From contig NZ_CANMOO010000001.1 of NCBI RefSeq assembly GCF_947499585.1, forward strand, positions 372,001 to 436,000: a stretch of DNA of 64,000 bases. Reading direction: 5' to 3'. The notes under the pieces are model-generated. The model did no database searches. It worked only from the letters and a program-made list of their open reading frames with translations, and had not been told where the DNA came from. The DNA comes from an uncultured Allomuricauda sp. Its GTDB lineage: Bacteria; Bacteroidota; Bacteroidia; Flavobacteriales; Flavobacteriaceae. The translations under genes and the position numbers were made by a program. Positions 8,824 through 17,296 of the stretch are shown here, in pieces (positions within the stretch are counted from its first letter, which is position 1; each line of letters begins with the position of its first letter).

Positions 8824-9900
8824 ATGTCCGAGGAAAAATTAATGTCTAAGAAAAAGCCCGCATACCCAGTCAATAAAAAATTGGATGGATATCTGCATAG
8901 ATACAATCGAAAAATTGAAATCCCCATTTTTTATGAAGACCTGCTACGATTTGCTGGCTCTGTTATTGTGTATGATTCTGAAGATGCAGATACACTTTGG
9001 GTGCGGGTATATTATTCTGATTCTGAACGAGAGGAAATAGATTTGAGCTTAAAGAGGGTTTATTCTATTTTACATTCAGATGGTAGCGATGGCATTCTGG
9101 AATACCTTAATGTGGACGCAGTTGACTATTGCACATTTGGAAATTCAAAACCCTTTAGAATCAAAATACGGAACATTTTAAATGATAACTACACCTATTT
9201 TTATGTAAAAAAAACGGATGCATCCAGGGTTTACGGTTTGGAGCTGGAGCATATGCTTTCACCTTACAATCTAAATTTTCTGGTCTATGGGGATACGCTA
9301 ATTGAAGAACATATTGCCGGAATACCTGGAGATGTTTTTATTAGTGATTTTTTGCCCAAATGTAGTGAGGCAGAGAAGGCACAGCTGGCAAAAGAATTTG
9401 TAAAATTCAATGAACGTTGTATGATTCGTCTGTTGGGAGATATGAGGTCTTATAATTATGTAATTGTGCCAACACACGATTTTGATCATGTGGTGTATAA
9501 GATTAGGGCCATAGATTTTGACCAACAGTGTTTTGAAGGAAAATTAAAAGTGTACAGGCCGCAGTTTTTTAAAGAAAACTTTCAAATGGTGGAATTGGTA
9601 AGAACCAAACTGCAAAAACACTCCGTTGATCAGTATAAAATTGAGGAACGTTCTATTGTGGCCAAACGAATCTTAAGCTCTGGTAATCGAATTAAAAGAC
9701 TAGTAAGTATAAGTAAAACGGATGATATTTCTTTGGAAGAAAACATTGATCAACTAAAACTTCAGATATACGAGCTAACTAAAGATCTCAATTTTAAAAA
9801 GAGCACCACAATGGGAGAGGTTTTATCCTTGGCCCTAGATTTTGTGAAGCGAAACTACCAAGATGTAAATGTGAAGCAGATTTTGAATAACGAACCTTAA
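8824..9900 (+). CDS. Conserved protein with atypical-kinase-like motifs
   Basis: I do not recognise a named family. From the ATG at 8824 the protein is 358 residues, without signal peptide or membrane segment. A TTG seven codons earlier is possible but less likely. Motifs fall in the order expected of a kinase or aminoglycoside-phosphotransferase fold: VKK (about 128-130) as the possible ATP-anchoring lysine, GLELEHM (about 138-144) as a possible helix-C glutamate, TLIEEHIAG (about 158-166) like a hinge, GDMRSYN (205-211) like the catalytic loop G/H-D-x4-N, and IDFD (230-233) like the metal-binding DFG/DFD. The C-terminal about 90 residues are helical. The gene converges on the nucleoid-associated protein gene and their stop codons overlap by four bases. 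Kinase activity is my inference. Confidence 0.6.
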   Translation: MSEEKLMSKKKPAYPVNKKLDGYLHRYNRKIEIPIFYEDLLRFAGSVIVYDSEDADTLWVRVYYSDSEREEIDLSLKRVYSILHSDGSDGILEYLNVDAVDYCTFGNSKPFRIKIRNILNDNYTYFYVKKTDASRVYGLELEHMLSPYNLNFLVYGDTLIEEHIAGIPGDVFISDFLPKCSEAEKAQLAKEFVKFNERCMIRLLGDMRSYNYVIVPTHDFDHVVYKIRAIDFDQQCFEGKLKVYRPQFFKENFQMVELVRTKLQKHSVDQYKIEERSIVAKRILSSGNRIKRLVSISKTDDISLEENIDQLKLQIYELTKDLNFKKSTTMGEVLSLALDFVKRNYQDVNVKQILNNEP

Positions 9901-10955
9901 GTCTTCTGCTCTTTATTGAAATACACTAGGTAATAATACATCTGCCGCTCTTCGTCCCAGCCTTTTTCTACAAATTTCTCAGCAGATTCTGGGTTGATAA
10001 AATCCATTTTTATCTGAATATTGGTATCTAGATTGATAACGTTTTTTATTTTTTTACGAGCATCGGAAACCGCTTTGTTGGCAATGTCAAAATTGGAAAC
10101 GTCTTCAATACTAAACTTGGGCCCTTTTTCAACTTTGTAATGTTTAAATTCTGGAATAAGCTCAGGGTTTTCTATTACCTCATTTAAAAAGGAACTTTCT
10201 TCAAAAGCATCATTTTTGGCAAAATGGTTTACAGCTCTGTTCATAAAGAGTACCTCTTGCTGTTTGTCCTCAGCGGGAAGCACCACATCTTTTGCAAAAT
10301 TTTGACAGAATTTCAAGTAGTTTTTAGTATAAAAGTTTTCATCGGTCAAAGGTGCCAATCCCAGAAAATTTTCTAACCAGTATTTGGCATCATAACGATT
10401 GCTATCTACGGATAATACTTTATATCCTTCTTCTTTATCTACATTGAAGATAATACAGCCCTTATCCAGTTTATTAATGTTGATACCTTGGCGTATCAAG
10501 AGTTCTAAATTTTGGTCTTTTTCCTTGAACTGTAAAAAATCATGCTTCAGTTCACTTTTAAAGATTCCAATGGCATCTGTCTTGTTATTGTCGATGACCA
10601 TATCTGAAAAATGAACAATATAAACTTCACCACTTTTTATATGTGGGTGATTGGATTCCTCATAAAGCAGGGTAGTGATTTTTTTAGAAATTAAATGTGA
10701 TTTTGAGCCATCCTCAAAAAATTCGGAAACGGACTTAAAAATCTCATTGAATTCCAAATCTACCTCATGTGAAAATTTAAAATAGTTCTCCTCTTTCTCC
10801 CTAAATGGCTTAAAAAAATATTCTTTTAACAGACCGGACATTTCATCATTTAATGAAAAAGGCTCTGCAGATAAGAAAATGGCTTCGTTTTTACTTTTAT
10901 TGCCAACTCTGTGTAATGAAACACTTTCAATTTGGGCAGGATACAGGTTTAGCAT
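9897..10955 (-). CDS. Nucleoid-associated protein, YejK/NdpA family
   Basis: A 352-residue cytoplasmic protein matching the 37-kDa nucleoid-associated family in size and layout: an N-terminal region beginning with a hydrophobic strand (LYPAQIESVSLHRVGNK), the central part with LDKGCIIFNVDKEEGYKVLS, and a C-terminal part with ARKKIKNVINLDTNIQIKMD. Members bind DNA or associate with the nucleoid; the exact role in Bacteroidota is not established. It lies 27 bases behind the pRiA4b ORF-3 family gene, so they may be cotranscribed, and its stop overlaps that of the convergent kinase-like gene in a TTAA. Confidence 0.75.
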   Translation of the reverse strand: MLNLYPAQIESVSLHRVGNKSKNEAIFLSAEPFSLNDEMSGLLKEYFFKPFREKEENYFKFSHEVDLEFNEIFKSVSEFFEDGSKSHLISKKITTLLYEESNHPHIKSGEVYIVHFSDMVIDNNKTDAIGIFKSELKHDFLQFKEKDQNLELLIRQGININKLDKGCIIFNVDKEEGYKVLSVDSNRYDAKYWLENFLGLAPLTDENFYTKNYLKFCQNFAKDVVLPAEDKQQEVLFMNRAVNHFAKNDAFEESSFLNEVIENPELIPEFKHYKVEKGPKFSIEDVSNFDIANKAVSDARKKIKNVINLDTNIQIKMDFINPESAEKFVEKGWDEERQMYYYLVYFNKEQKT

Positions 10956-10982
10956 ATGTGTTTTTAATAGGTAGGTTAATTA

Positions 10983-11477
10983 TTAGTTCCAGTTTTCATC
11001 AAAATCTAGGTCATCATAGCTGTCAAGTGAATCATCAAAGTCTATGGATGGTTTGGATTCAAACTTTTTTTCAGGTGGAGAATCTGGCAATTCACCAAAG
11101 CTAAACAATACGTTTGGATAAATTCTTCCATCTTCTTTATCAATAATATCTGCCAATTCAACAAAAAATGTCCACATACTGAAAAAATCGTATACGTAGA
11201 TTAATTTTGGGTTTTGCTCTGTCATAACATCACTAAGTCCGGTCTCATTCATCAACCTAATATCAGAACCTGTTTCACTCATATCAAAAAGAGCGATTTC
11301 CTCATCTTGATTCCATTCTTGGTCACAAGTATAAAAAGAGGCCATCTCACTGCCTCCAAACCCAAAAGCTTGTGTAATAGCGTTATGAAAATCTTCTAAG
11401 GTACTGGCATCTTCCATTTCAATATCTCTAAAGATATCATCCTCAGCATCAAGTATTATCCTTATTTTATAAATCAT
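10983..11477 (-). CDS. Plasmid pRiA4b ORF-3 family protein
   Basis: A 164-residue cytoplasmic acidic protein. The N-terminus YKIRIILDAEDDIFRDIEM and the following TLEDFHNAITQAFGF match the pRiA4b ORF-3 (IS1096 passenger-like) family, which has an ubiquitin-like beta-grasp fold; its function is unknown. The last about 20 residues are a run of Asp with DSLDSYDDLDFDENW. Despite the family name, no transposase or inverted repeats are nearby, so it is treated as a chromosomal gene. A -7 box at 11500-11507 precedes the ATG. Confidence 0.8.
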   Translation of the reverse strand: MIYKIRIILDAEDDIFRDIEMEDASTLEDFHNAITQAFGFGGSEMASFYTCDQEWNQDEEIALFDMSETGSDIRLMNETGLSDVMTEQNPKLIYVYDFFSMWTFFVELADIIDKEDGRIYPNVLFSFGELPDSPPEKKFESKPSIDFDDSLDSYDDLDFDENWN

Positions 11478-11499
11478 CCCTGAATTTTTAAAATGGACG

Positions 11500-11507
11500 C
11501 AAAGTTA
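11500..11507 (-). promoter_or_regulatory. -7 promoter box of the pRiA4b ORF-3 family gene
   Basis: Reads TAACTTTG on the minus strand, an exact TAnnTTTG (the Bacteroidota -7 element), 22 bases before the ATG at 11477. No clear -33 TTG element was found. Confidence 0.5.
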
Positions 11508-11521
11508 CAACAAATAGTGTG

Positions 11522-12535
11522 TCATTTAGTGAACCTATGCAAAGTAAAAGTCATCGCCGCTAATAGAAAAAATGCCCCTATTTGATGGGCAAGCCCTAAC
11601 CAAAGGGGCACAGCATAAATCAATGTGAATACACCCAACAAAAATTGCAAACCAACTAAAACCAATAAAGCATTGATACCGGTATCCTGCAATGCAGTAC
11701 GTTTGGTCTTTCTGGTTTTATACCATAAGAGAATAACGATGCCAACCACTATATACGCTAGGTAACGATGTATAAATTGGACTCCACTTTTACCCTCTAT
11801 AAAATTTTTAAGGAAGGGTTGTTGTTCTATATATACCGTTTCATGAATTAGTTTGCCCTCACTCATTAGCGGCCAATGATTATGGATAAATCCTGCATCT
11901 AAACCAGCTACAAACGCGCCCCAAACAATTTGAACTATAAGAATGAATAATCCAATTTGGAGTAAATTACGAATGCCTTTATTGATTTCTTTTTTTGATG
12001 GGTAAATCAAGTCCAACGCCACCCAAAAACTATAGGCAAAGGTCAAAAAAGCGGTGGTCAAGTGCGCTGCCAATCTATAGTGCGAAACATCTGGACGGTC
12101 AACTAACCCACTTTTTACCATATACCAACCTAAAAAACCTTGAAAGCCACCCATAAAGAGTAGTATTAGACATTTTTTTATGGTTGGTCTATCTAATTTT
12201 TTGGTTATCAGGAAGAAAACAAATGGAACAATAAAAACAATCCCAATAAACCTGCCAATGACCCTATGGAACCATTCCCAGAAATAAATGCTTTTAAAAT
12301 CATCCAATGTAAAATGATAATTCAGTTTTTGGTACTCAGGATACTGTTTATAAAGGTCAAAAGCTTCTTGCCATTCTATCTCGTTCATTGGTGGCAGCGT
12401 GCCACTAATTAATTTATAGTCAGACATAGAAAGTCCAGAATGTGTTAGTCGGGTAATACCACCAACAAGAACCATGATAAAAATAAGGGCACAACCCAAA
12501 AACAGCCAATAGATAACGTATTTGTTGGTTTTCAT
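11522..12535 (-). CDS. ctaA: Heme A synthase, COX15/CtaA family
   Basis: A 337-residue inner-membrane protein with about eight transmembrane segments. It oxidises the C8 methyl of heme O to the formyl group of heme A for cytochrome oxidase. Family landmarks are visible: GGITRLTHSGLSM at the first segment, the motif FWEWFHRVIGR (about 86-96) with the heme-ligating His, RLAAHLTTAF (about 154), FIHRYLAY (about 258) and LAHQIGAFF (about 317). It is the last gene of a close-packed run (gap one base after cca). No cyoE or oxidase subunit is in the window. Confidence 0.93.
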   Translation of the reverse strand: MKTNKYVIYWLFLGCALIFIMVLVGGITRLTHSGLSMSDYKLISGTLPPMNEIEWQEAFDLYKQYPEYQKLNYHFTLDDFKSIYFWEWFHRVIGRFIGIVFIVPFVFFLITKKLDRPTIKKCLILLFMGGFQGFLGWYMVKSGLVDRPDVSHYRLAAHLTTAFLTFAYSFWVALDLIYPSKKEINKGIRNLLQIGLFILIVQIVWGAFVAGLDAGFIHNHWPLMSEGKLIHETVYIEQQPFLKNFIEGKSGVQFIHRYLAYIVVGIVILLWYKTRKTKRTALQDTGINALLVLVGLQFLLGVFTLIYAVPLWLGLAHQIGAFFLLAAMTFTLHRFTK

Positions 12536-12536
12536 T

Positions 12537-13961
12537 TCAACTGATCTTAAGATTCATTTTTTTGCCTTTATCTAACATAAACTGATATGCAGCTTCGTAT
12601 TCATTGGGAATTTCGCCTTCCAAAATGGCTTCTTTTATAGCTTCTTTTATGATTCCGATCTCTTTAGATGGTTTAAGGTTGAATACCTGCATAATCTCTT
12701 CACCTGAAACTGGTGGTTGAAAATTACGGACATGGTCCCTTTCTTCTACCTCCACTATTTTTTTTCGAACAATTTGGAAGTTGTTCTTATACTTTCGTTG
12801 TTTTCTTGGGTTTTTTGTAGTGATGTCTGCTTCGCACAACGTCATAAGATCTTCTACATACTCTCCAGCATCAAAAACCAAGCGGCGCACCGCAGAATCT
12901 GTTATATGGTCTTCAGACAGAACAATGGGCCTTGAACTCATCAATACCATTTTTTGAACAAATTTCATTTTATCGTTCAGTGGCATTCTAAGTCTTTTGA
13001 AAAGTTTATAGACCATCTTTGATCCTACGAATTCATGTGCGTGAAATGTCCATCCAATTTTCTTATGAAAACGTTTGGTAGGTGCTTTTCCAATATCATG
13101 TAACAGCGCAGCCCATCTTAACCAAAGATCATCTGTATTTTCTGAAATATTATCCACAACTTCTAGCGTATGCCAAAAATTATCTTTGTGGCGTTGCCCT
13201 TCAATTTCCTCAATGCCCTGTAAAGCAGTAAGTTCAGGAAGAATGATTGGGAGCAAACCGGTCTGGTGCAACAACTTAAAACCAATGGATGGCTTTTTGC
13301 TTAGGATAATCTTATGTAGTTCATCTACAATTCTTTCCTTTGAAATAATTTTGATGCGGTCTTTGTTTTCGGTAATGGACTGAAGCGATTTTAACTCAAT
13401 GGTAAAATCCAATTGGGTGGCAAAACGTATGGCACGCATCATCCGTAAAGGATCATCTGAATAGGTTATGCCGGGTTCTAGAGGAGTTCTAATCAGTTTT
13501 TTTTCCAGATCTCCGAGCCCATCAAAAGGATCTAAAAGCTGTCCATAGCTTGATTGGTTTAACGAGAAGGCCATGGCATTTATGGTGAAATCCCGTCGAT
13601 TTTGGTCATCTTCAAGAGATCCATCCTCTACAACAGGTTTTCTACTGTCATGATGATAGCTTTCTTTTCTGGCACCCACAAATTCCAACTCTAGTTCTTG
13701 GTACTTAATCATGGCAGTGCCGAAGTTCTTAAAAATTGAAACTTGAGGCTTTCCTTTCAGTTTTGAAGCGACTTTTTTTGCAAGTTCAATTCCGTTGCCT
13801 ATAACAACGATATCAATATCTTTTGGAGTGCCTCTTTTAAGTAAATAGTCTCTAACGAATCCTCCAATAACAAAAGAATCAGTGTCTAATTCTTGAGAAG
13901 TTTCTCCAATGAGTTTAAAAATGGGATGTTGTATTGCCTCTTTATAGAATTCCTGCGTCAT
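12537..13961 (-). CDS. cca: CCA-adding tRNA nucleotidyltransferase with HD domain
   Basis: A 474-residue cytoplasmic enzyme that adds or repairs the 3' CCA end of tRNA. The class II nucleotidyltransferase head is clear: GGFVRDYLLKR and the metal-binding DIDIVV (about 33-55), EFVGARKESY, and RRDFTINAMA (about 122-131). The HD phosphohydrolase part has HTLEVVD and ALLHDIGKAPTKRFH (about 244-300). It sits between the TsaC-like gene and heme A synthase with gaps of one base, consistent with one transcript. Identification is firm; poly(A) polymerase is the less likely alternative. Confidence 0.92.
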   Translation of the reverse strand: MTQEFYKEAIQHPIFKLIGETSQELDTDSFVIGGFVRDYLLKRGTPKDIDIVVIGNGIELAKKVASKLKGKPQVSIFKNFGTAMIKYQELELEFVGARKESYHHDSRKPVVEDGSLEDDQNRRDFTINAMAFSLNQSSYGQLLDPFDGLGDLEKKLIRTPLEPGITYSDDPLRMMRAIRFATQLDFTIELKSLQSITENKDRIKIISKERIVDELHKIILSKKPSIGFKLLHQTGLLPIILPELTALQGIEEIEGQRHKDNFWHTLEVVDNISENTDDLWLRWAALLHDIGKAPTKRFHKKIGWTFHAHEFVGSKMVYKLFKRLRMPLNDKMKFVQKMVLMSSRPIVLSEDHITDSAVRRLVFDAGEYVEDLMTLCEADITTKNPRKQRKYKNNFQIVRKKIVEVEERDHVRNFQPPVSGEEIMQVFNLKPSKEIGIIKEAIKEAILEGEIPNEYEAAYQFMLDKGKKMNLKIS

Positions 13962-13962
13962 T

Positions 13963-14523
13963 TTATTCCCTGATTACCTTGACCTGGCCATCATTACTAA
14001 GCTTAATTATAGATGAAGGGGAAGGATTTTCGTTTTCTAACTGCAAATTTACCACATAGTCTACTCCTTTTAAAATTTCTGGACTTATCTCTTTAAAATG
14101 ATTGGGTGTAGGCCGGCCAGAAATATTAGCAGATGTAGATACGATAGGTTTTCCAAATTTATTGATTAGATATTGACAGAACTTATCAGATGCTACCCTA
14201 ATGGCCAAAGTATTATCTTCTGCAATTAGATTTTTGGCAACACCCTTTGGGGAGTCAAAGACTATTGTGGTCGGTTTTTGTGCAAAATCCATGATGTCGT
14301 AAGCCACTTCTGGAACTTCTTTTACATGACGTTCCAACATAGCCTGATGGGCAACAAGACAGATCAAAGCTTTACTATCAGCTCTTTTTTTTAAATCATA
14401 TACCTTTTTAACGGCTTCTTCATTAGTGGCATCGCATCCAATTCCCCATACAGTATCGGTAGGGTAGAGTATTAAATTACCTTCCTTTAGTTCTTTGATA
14501 CAGTTGTTGATCTCTTCAATCAA
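13963..14523 (-). CDS. L-threonylcarbamoyladenylate synthase, Sua5/YciO/YrdC family
   Basis: A 186-residue protein that makes threonylcarbamoyl-AMP from threonine, bicarbonate and ATP, the first step of the t6A37 tRNA modification. Signature features are LYPTDTVWGIGCDATN (about 20-35), KKRADSKALICLV (about 45-57), and VSTSANISGRPTP (about 130-142), which form the nucleotide and threonine site. It lacks the long C-terminal Sua5 domain, so it is a TsaC-length form. Packed between a glycosyltransferase gene (gap two bases) and cca (gap one base), another tRNA-maturation gene. Confidence 0.9.
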   Translation of the reverse strand: MIEEINNCIKELKEGNLILYPTDTVWGIGCDATNEEAVKKVYDLKKRADSKALICLVAHQAMLERHVKEVPEVAYDIMDFAQKPTTIVFDSPKGVAKNLIAEDNTLAIRVASDKFCQYLINKFGKPIVSTSANISGRPTPNHFKEISPEILKGVDYVVNLQLENENPSPSSIIKLSNDGQVKVIRE

Positions 14524-14525
14524 TT

Positions 14526-15344
14526 TTATGTCAATTTAAAGTTAAAGTGGTCATCCAAAGCTTGCCACTGAATTCTGTTTTTATCCTCTGTAATATTGGT
14601 TTTTTTCAAGGAGACTTTTTGAGAGCCCCAAATAGGAATAGGTTCTTTTTCGCTATTTTTTGCTTGAATGGATTTTGTTCCTTTTAATAGTGCCATTGCC
14701 TTAAACCATAAATCATCCGCTTTTGGCGCAAGTTTCATAAATAATGATTGATCATGAACTTGGTTGTCCAAAGAATTAATAGGATAGAGAGTACCACCTG
14801 CTCCAATAGGCAAAGTGTTGCCTTCATTTGTACATGGCCCATTTCCTGAACTCCATTTTTTATATGGTAATAATTCCCCATCACTATTATAAGAAATACA
14901 TCTAGTTTGATTTCCTATGATTTCTGAGGGATTCTTTTGGTGAACTTCATACAATTTTGAAAGCCAATTTTTTCTGTACATCATATCATCATCACAGGTA
15001 ACAATAATGGTATTGGGATATATGTTAAGGGTTTCAACCAGTTTTCTGTGAGAGCTGGTGTATTTTGAAAATTTAATTGAAAATATGGAACTGGCTAAAT
15101 TCGAGAGTTTTTTTGGAATTTTATCTTCCAAATCCTCGTGTAACCAGAGTACTATTTGATCTGGCAGAACATCCTGGTTTAAAAGACTCCTAATGGTAAG
15201 GTCTACAATACCTAGTCTGGATGGGATTGAAGCCAGTGATACAATTACAGGAATCTGATTTTTTCCTTCTATGAATTTTTTCTTAGATGTAGTTGAAAGT
15301 TTGATATGATGAAAAAGAGAAACAGGTATTTCTTTTACTTTCAT
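14526..15344 (-). CDS. Glycosyltransferase-like protein (GT-A type)
   Basis: 272 residues from the ATG at 15344. An upstream in-frame ATG at 15365 is possible, but it lies inside a -7 promoter box (15363-15370), so the shorter start is preferred. The N-terminal core PVIVSLASIPSRL, then TIRSLLNQ and VLWLHED, is the nucleotide-sugar half of a GT-A fold, and TCDDDMMY (about 116) is the likely D-x-D metal site. A Gly-rich acceptor part with PIGAGGTLYP follows, then PKADDLWFKAMA. No signal or membrane segment is seen. First gene of the run with the TsaC-like gene, cca and ctaA. Donor and acceptor unknown. Confidence 0.75.
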   Translation of the reverse strand: MKVKEIPVSLFHHIKLSTTSKKKFIEGKNQIPVIVSLASIPSRLGIVDLTIRSLLNQDVLPDQIVLWLHEDLEDKIPKKLSNLASSIFSIKFSKYTSSHRKLVETLNIYPNTIIVTCDDDMMYRKNWLSKLYEVHQKNPSEIIGNQTRCISYNSDGELLPYKKWSSGNGPCTNEGNTLPIGAGGTLYPINSLDNQVHDQSLFMKLAPKADDLWFKAMALLKGTKSIQAKNSEKEPIPIWGSQKVSLKKTNITEDKNRIQWQALDDHFNFKLT

Positions 15345-15362
15345 TGAGTGTATTTTAAAACA

Positions 15363-15370
15363 CAAAATTA
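15363..15370 (-). promoter_or_regulatory. -7 box that decides the start of the 14526-15344 gene
   Basis: Reads TAATTTTG on the minus strand (TAnnTTTG). A transcript from it would begin near 15356, downstream of the alternative ATG at 15365 and upstream of the ATG at 15344. Confidence 0.55.
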
Positions 15371-15397
15371 AGGATATGTGATAATATTTAATATTTC

Positions 15398-15405
15398 TAT
15401 TTTTG
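15398..15405 (+). promoter_or_regulatory. -7 box before the 15408 glycosyltransferase gene
   Basis: Reads TATTTTTG, an exact TAnnTTTG, ending three bases before the ATG at 15408. If used, the message would start at or next to the start codon (leaderless). Confidence 0.4.
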
Positions 15406-15407
15406 TC

Positions 15408-16244
15408 ATGATGAATGAAGATAAAAAGGACAATCCTAAAATATCAATTATAGTAAGCACCTATAATTCTGAAGAGTGGTTAAAAAAAGTGCTTTGGGGC
15501 TTTAATTGCCAAATCTTCAAAAATTTTGAAGTTGTAATTGCGGATGATGGATCTGGTCCTAAAACTAAGGAGCTTTTGGATGCTATTTCTAAAGAAGTTT
15601 TTTATAGAATAATCCACGTTTGGCAAGAAGATGATGGCTTTCAGAAATCGAGAATACTTAATAAATCTGTTGAAGCGTGCAATGCGGAGTATATTATAAT
15701 GACGGATGGAGATTGTATACCAAGAGAGGATTTTACGGAAGTACACTATATAAATAAAGAGAAAGGATATTTTATTTCTGGTGGTTATTACATGCTTCCC
15801 ATGAATATATCCAAGATGATTACATTGGAAGATATTAAACAACAAAATTGCTTTAATATTCAATGGCTAAAGGAAAAAGGTGTTCCAAAGACTTTTAAAA
15901 ACAATAAACTTACTGCTAATGGATTGATATCTAAGTTATTGAATACTTTCACACCTACTAACGCAAGTTGGAATGGGCACAATTCTTCAGGTTGGAAAAA
16001 AGATATCTTAAATGTAAATGGTTTTGATGAGAGAATGCAATACGGAGGTCAGGACAGAGAATTGGGTGAGCGTATGTTCAATTTTGGTTTAAAATCAAAG
16101 CAATTAAGATATAGTGCTGTTTGTGTCCATCTTGATCACAAAAGAGGATATAAAACACCAGAATCCATTGCAAAGAACACTGCTATAAGAAGGGAAACAA
16201 GAAACAAGAAACTTGTATGGAGTCACTATGGCATTACCAAATAA
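15408..16244 (+). CDS. Family 2 glycosyltransferase
   Basis: 278 residues from the ATG at 15408 (a second ATG follows at 15411). The GT2 core is clear: ISIIVSTYNSEEWL (about 13-26), FEVVIADDGSG (about 40), and IMTDGDCIPRED (about 97) with the D-x-D metal site. The C-terminal part has the acceptor-side signature NGFDERMQYGGQDRELGERM (about 205-225), typical of transferases related to chondroitin polymerase and N-acetylgalactosaminyltransferases. No membrane segment. It converges on the next glycosyltransferase gene with a 19-base overlap. Likely builds a surface glycan; sugar unknown. Confidence 0.85.
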   Translation: MMNEDKKDNPKISIIVSTYNSEEWLKKVLWGFNCQIFKNFEVVIADDGSGPKTKELLDAISKEVFYRIIHVWQEDDGFQKSRILNKSVEACNAEYIIMTDGDCIPREDFTEVHYINKEKGYFISGGYYMLPMNISKMITLEDIKQQNCFNIQWLKEKGVPKTFKNNKLTANGLISKLLNTFTPTNASWNGHNSSGWKKDILNVNGFDERMQYGGQDRELGERMFNFGLKSKQLRYSAVCVHLDHKRGYKTPESIAKNTAIRRETRNKKLVWSHYGITK

Positions 16245-17029
16245 TAGGTAAGCTCATTTTTCTTTTCCAATCTTTTTAACTCTCTATATCTTTCCAAAAC
16301 GCCAAGAGCATTCAGATACGAAATAGTAATACCTTTTTTGCCATCCAAGAAGCCTAATCTTAGAACATAATGATTAAAGAACTTCCAAATGGGTTTAATT
16401 GCCATAGAGATGTAATTGAAGTGCTTTTCCTTATAAAAAGCCTCTTTAGCTTTTAATTGACCGTAGCGAAGCATTTTACCTTTATAGTCTTCGTAATTCT
16501 TGTAGCAATAATGAATAAGTTTTTCTTTAAGAATGCAAGAATTTCCATTAACCTCCAAGGTTTCATGTACAATCTTTTTATCAGTAAACCTTGCTTTACT
16601 CTTTCTAAATAATCTATGGTTTTTATCTGTCTGCCAACCACTAAAATTTAGAGGGGTATTTTGAAACATAAACTTACGATAGAACCAATATGCCTCACAA
16701 GCATTAGGATTGTTTATTGTTTCGGTTATTTCCTTTTGGAGTTTATCTTCAACAACTTCGTCCGCATCTACAAAAAGTACCCAATCATTTGTAGCCTGTT
16801 TAAGGGTAAATGATTTTTGCGCTGTAAAATTCTCAAACGGATTTTGAATTACTTTGACTTTGGGGTGTTTTTGTAGGTATTCGTATGTGCCATCATTACT
16901 GAAGGAATCAACAACGATGATTTCATCTGCAAATGAAATGGAATTTATACATCTTTCAATGTAACCCATCTCATTGTAAGTTATGATTAACGCGGATAAT
17001 TTTTGCTTTGGGGTGCTCAATCCAGCCAT
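16226..17029 (-). CDS. Family 2 glycosyltransferase, WaaE/KdtX-like
   Basis: A 267-residue cytoplasmic transferase. The N-terminus LSALIITYNEMGYIERCI and ADEIIVVDSFSNDGT, followed by QNPFENFTAQKSFTL and VLFVDADEVVED (about 82-93, metal site), match the LPS core beta-1,4-glucosyltransferase WaaE-like group. An ending with GKKGITISYLNALGVLERY is also usual for this group. Probable role: adding a hexose to lipopolysaccharide core or capsule; the exact sugar is inference. Its 3' end overlaps the convergent glycosyltransferase by 19 bases. Confidence 0.85.
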   Translation of the reverse strand: MAGLSTPKQKLSALIITYNEMGYIERCINSISFADEIIVVDSFSNDGTYEYLQKHPKVKVIQNPFENFTAQKSFTLKQATNDWVLFVDADEVVEDKLQKEITETINNPNACEAYWFYRKFMFQNTPLNFSGWQTDKNHRLFRKSKARFTDKKIVHETLEVNGNSCILKEKLIHYCYKNYEDYKGKMLRYGQLKAKEAFYKEKHFNYISMAIKPIWKFFNHYVLRLGFLDGKKGITISYLNALGVLERYRELKRLEKKNELTYYLVMP

Positions 17030-17296
17030 ATTTATTGGTATTGGTATTAGGTGTCCACAAAATTATAACAAAAAAATACAAGGAAAATTGTTTTTAAGTG
17101 TAATTTTCTTACACTTTGGAGATTTTCGAATATCCTTTATTTTTCAGTAAAATTTTAAAAATCTAGGTTGTTGTTGAATTCAAAAGATGATAAAAAGACA
17201 AATGGTTGCTTGGTTTAGAAAGAAAAATTAAATGATTTCAAACAAAATAATGGACAACTTACCTGAACCAAAAGTAAAAAACACCAAATACAACGA
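17030..17296. other. Intergenic stretch between a glycosyltransferase and dapD
   Basis: 267 bases, AT-rich, between the start of the 16226-17029 gene and the 3' end of dapD. It holds a -7 box at 17058-17065 for the leftward gene. A 22-codon frame from 17231 has no support. I saw no RNA gene or clear terminator. Confidence 0.5.
17058..17065 (-). promoter_or_regulatory. -7 box of the 16226-17029 glycosyltransferase gene
   Basis: Reads TAATTTTG on the minus strand, 28 bases before the ATG at 17029. A TTG at 17082-17080 could be a weak -33 element but its spacing (14 bases) is short. Confidence 0.5.

Noticed and set aside
10983-11477. Mobile element suggested by the pRiA4b ORF-3 / IS1096 passenger name
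   Set aside because: No transposase, terminal repeats or target duplication could be seen.
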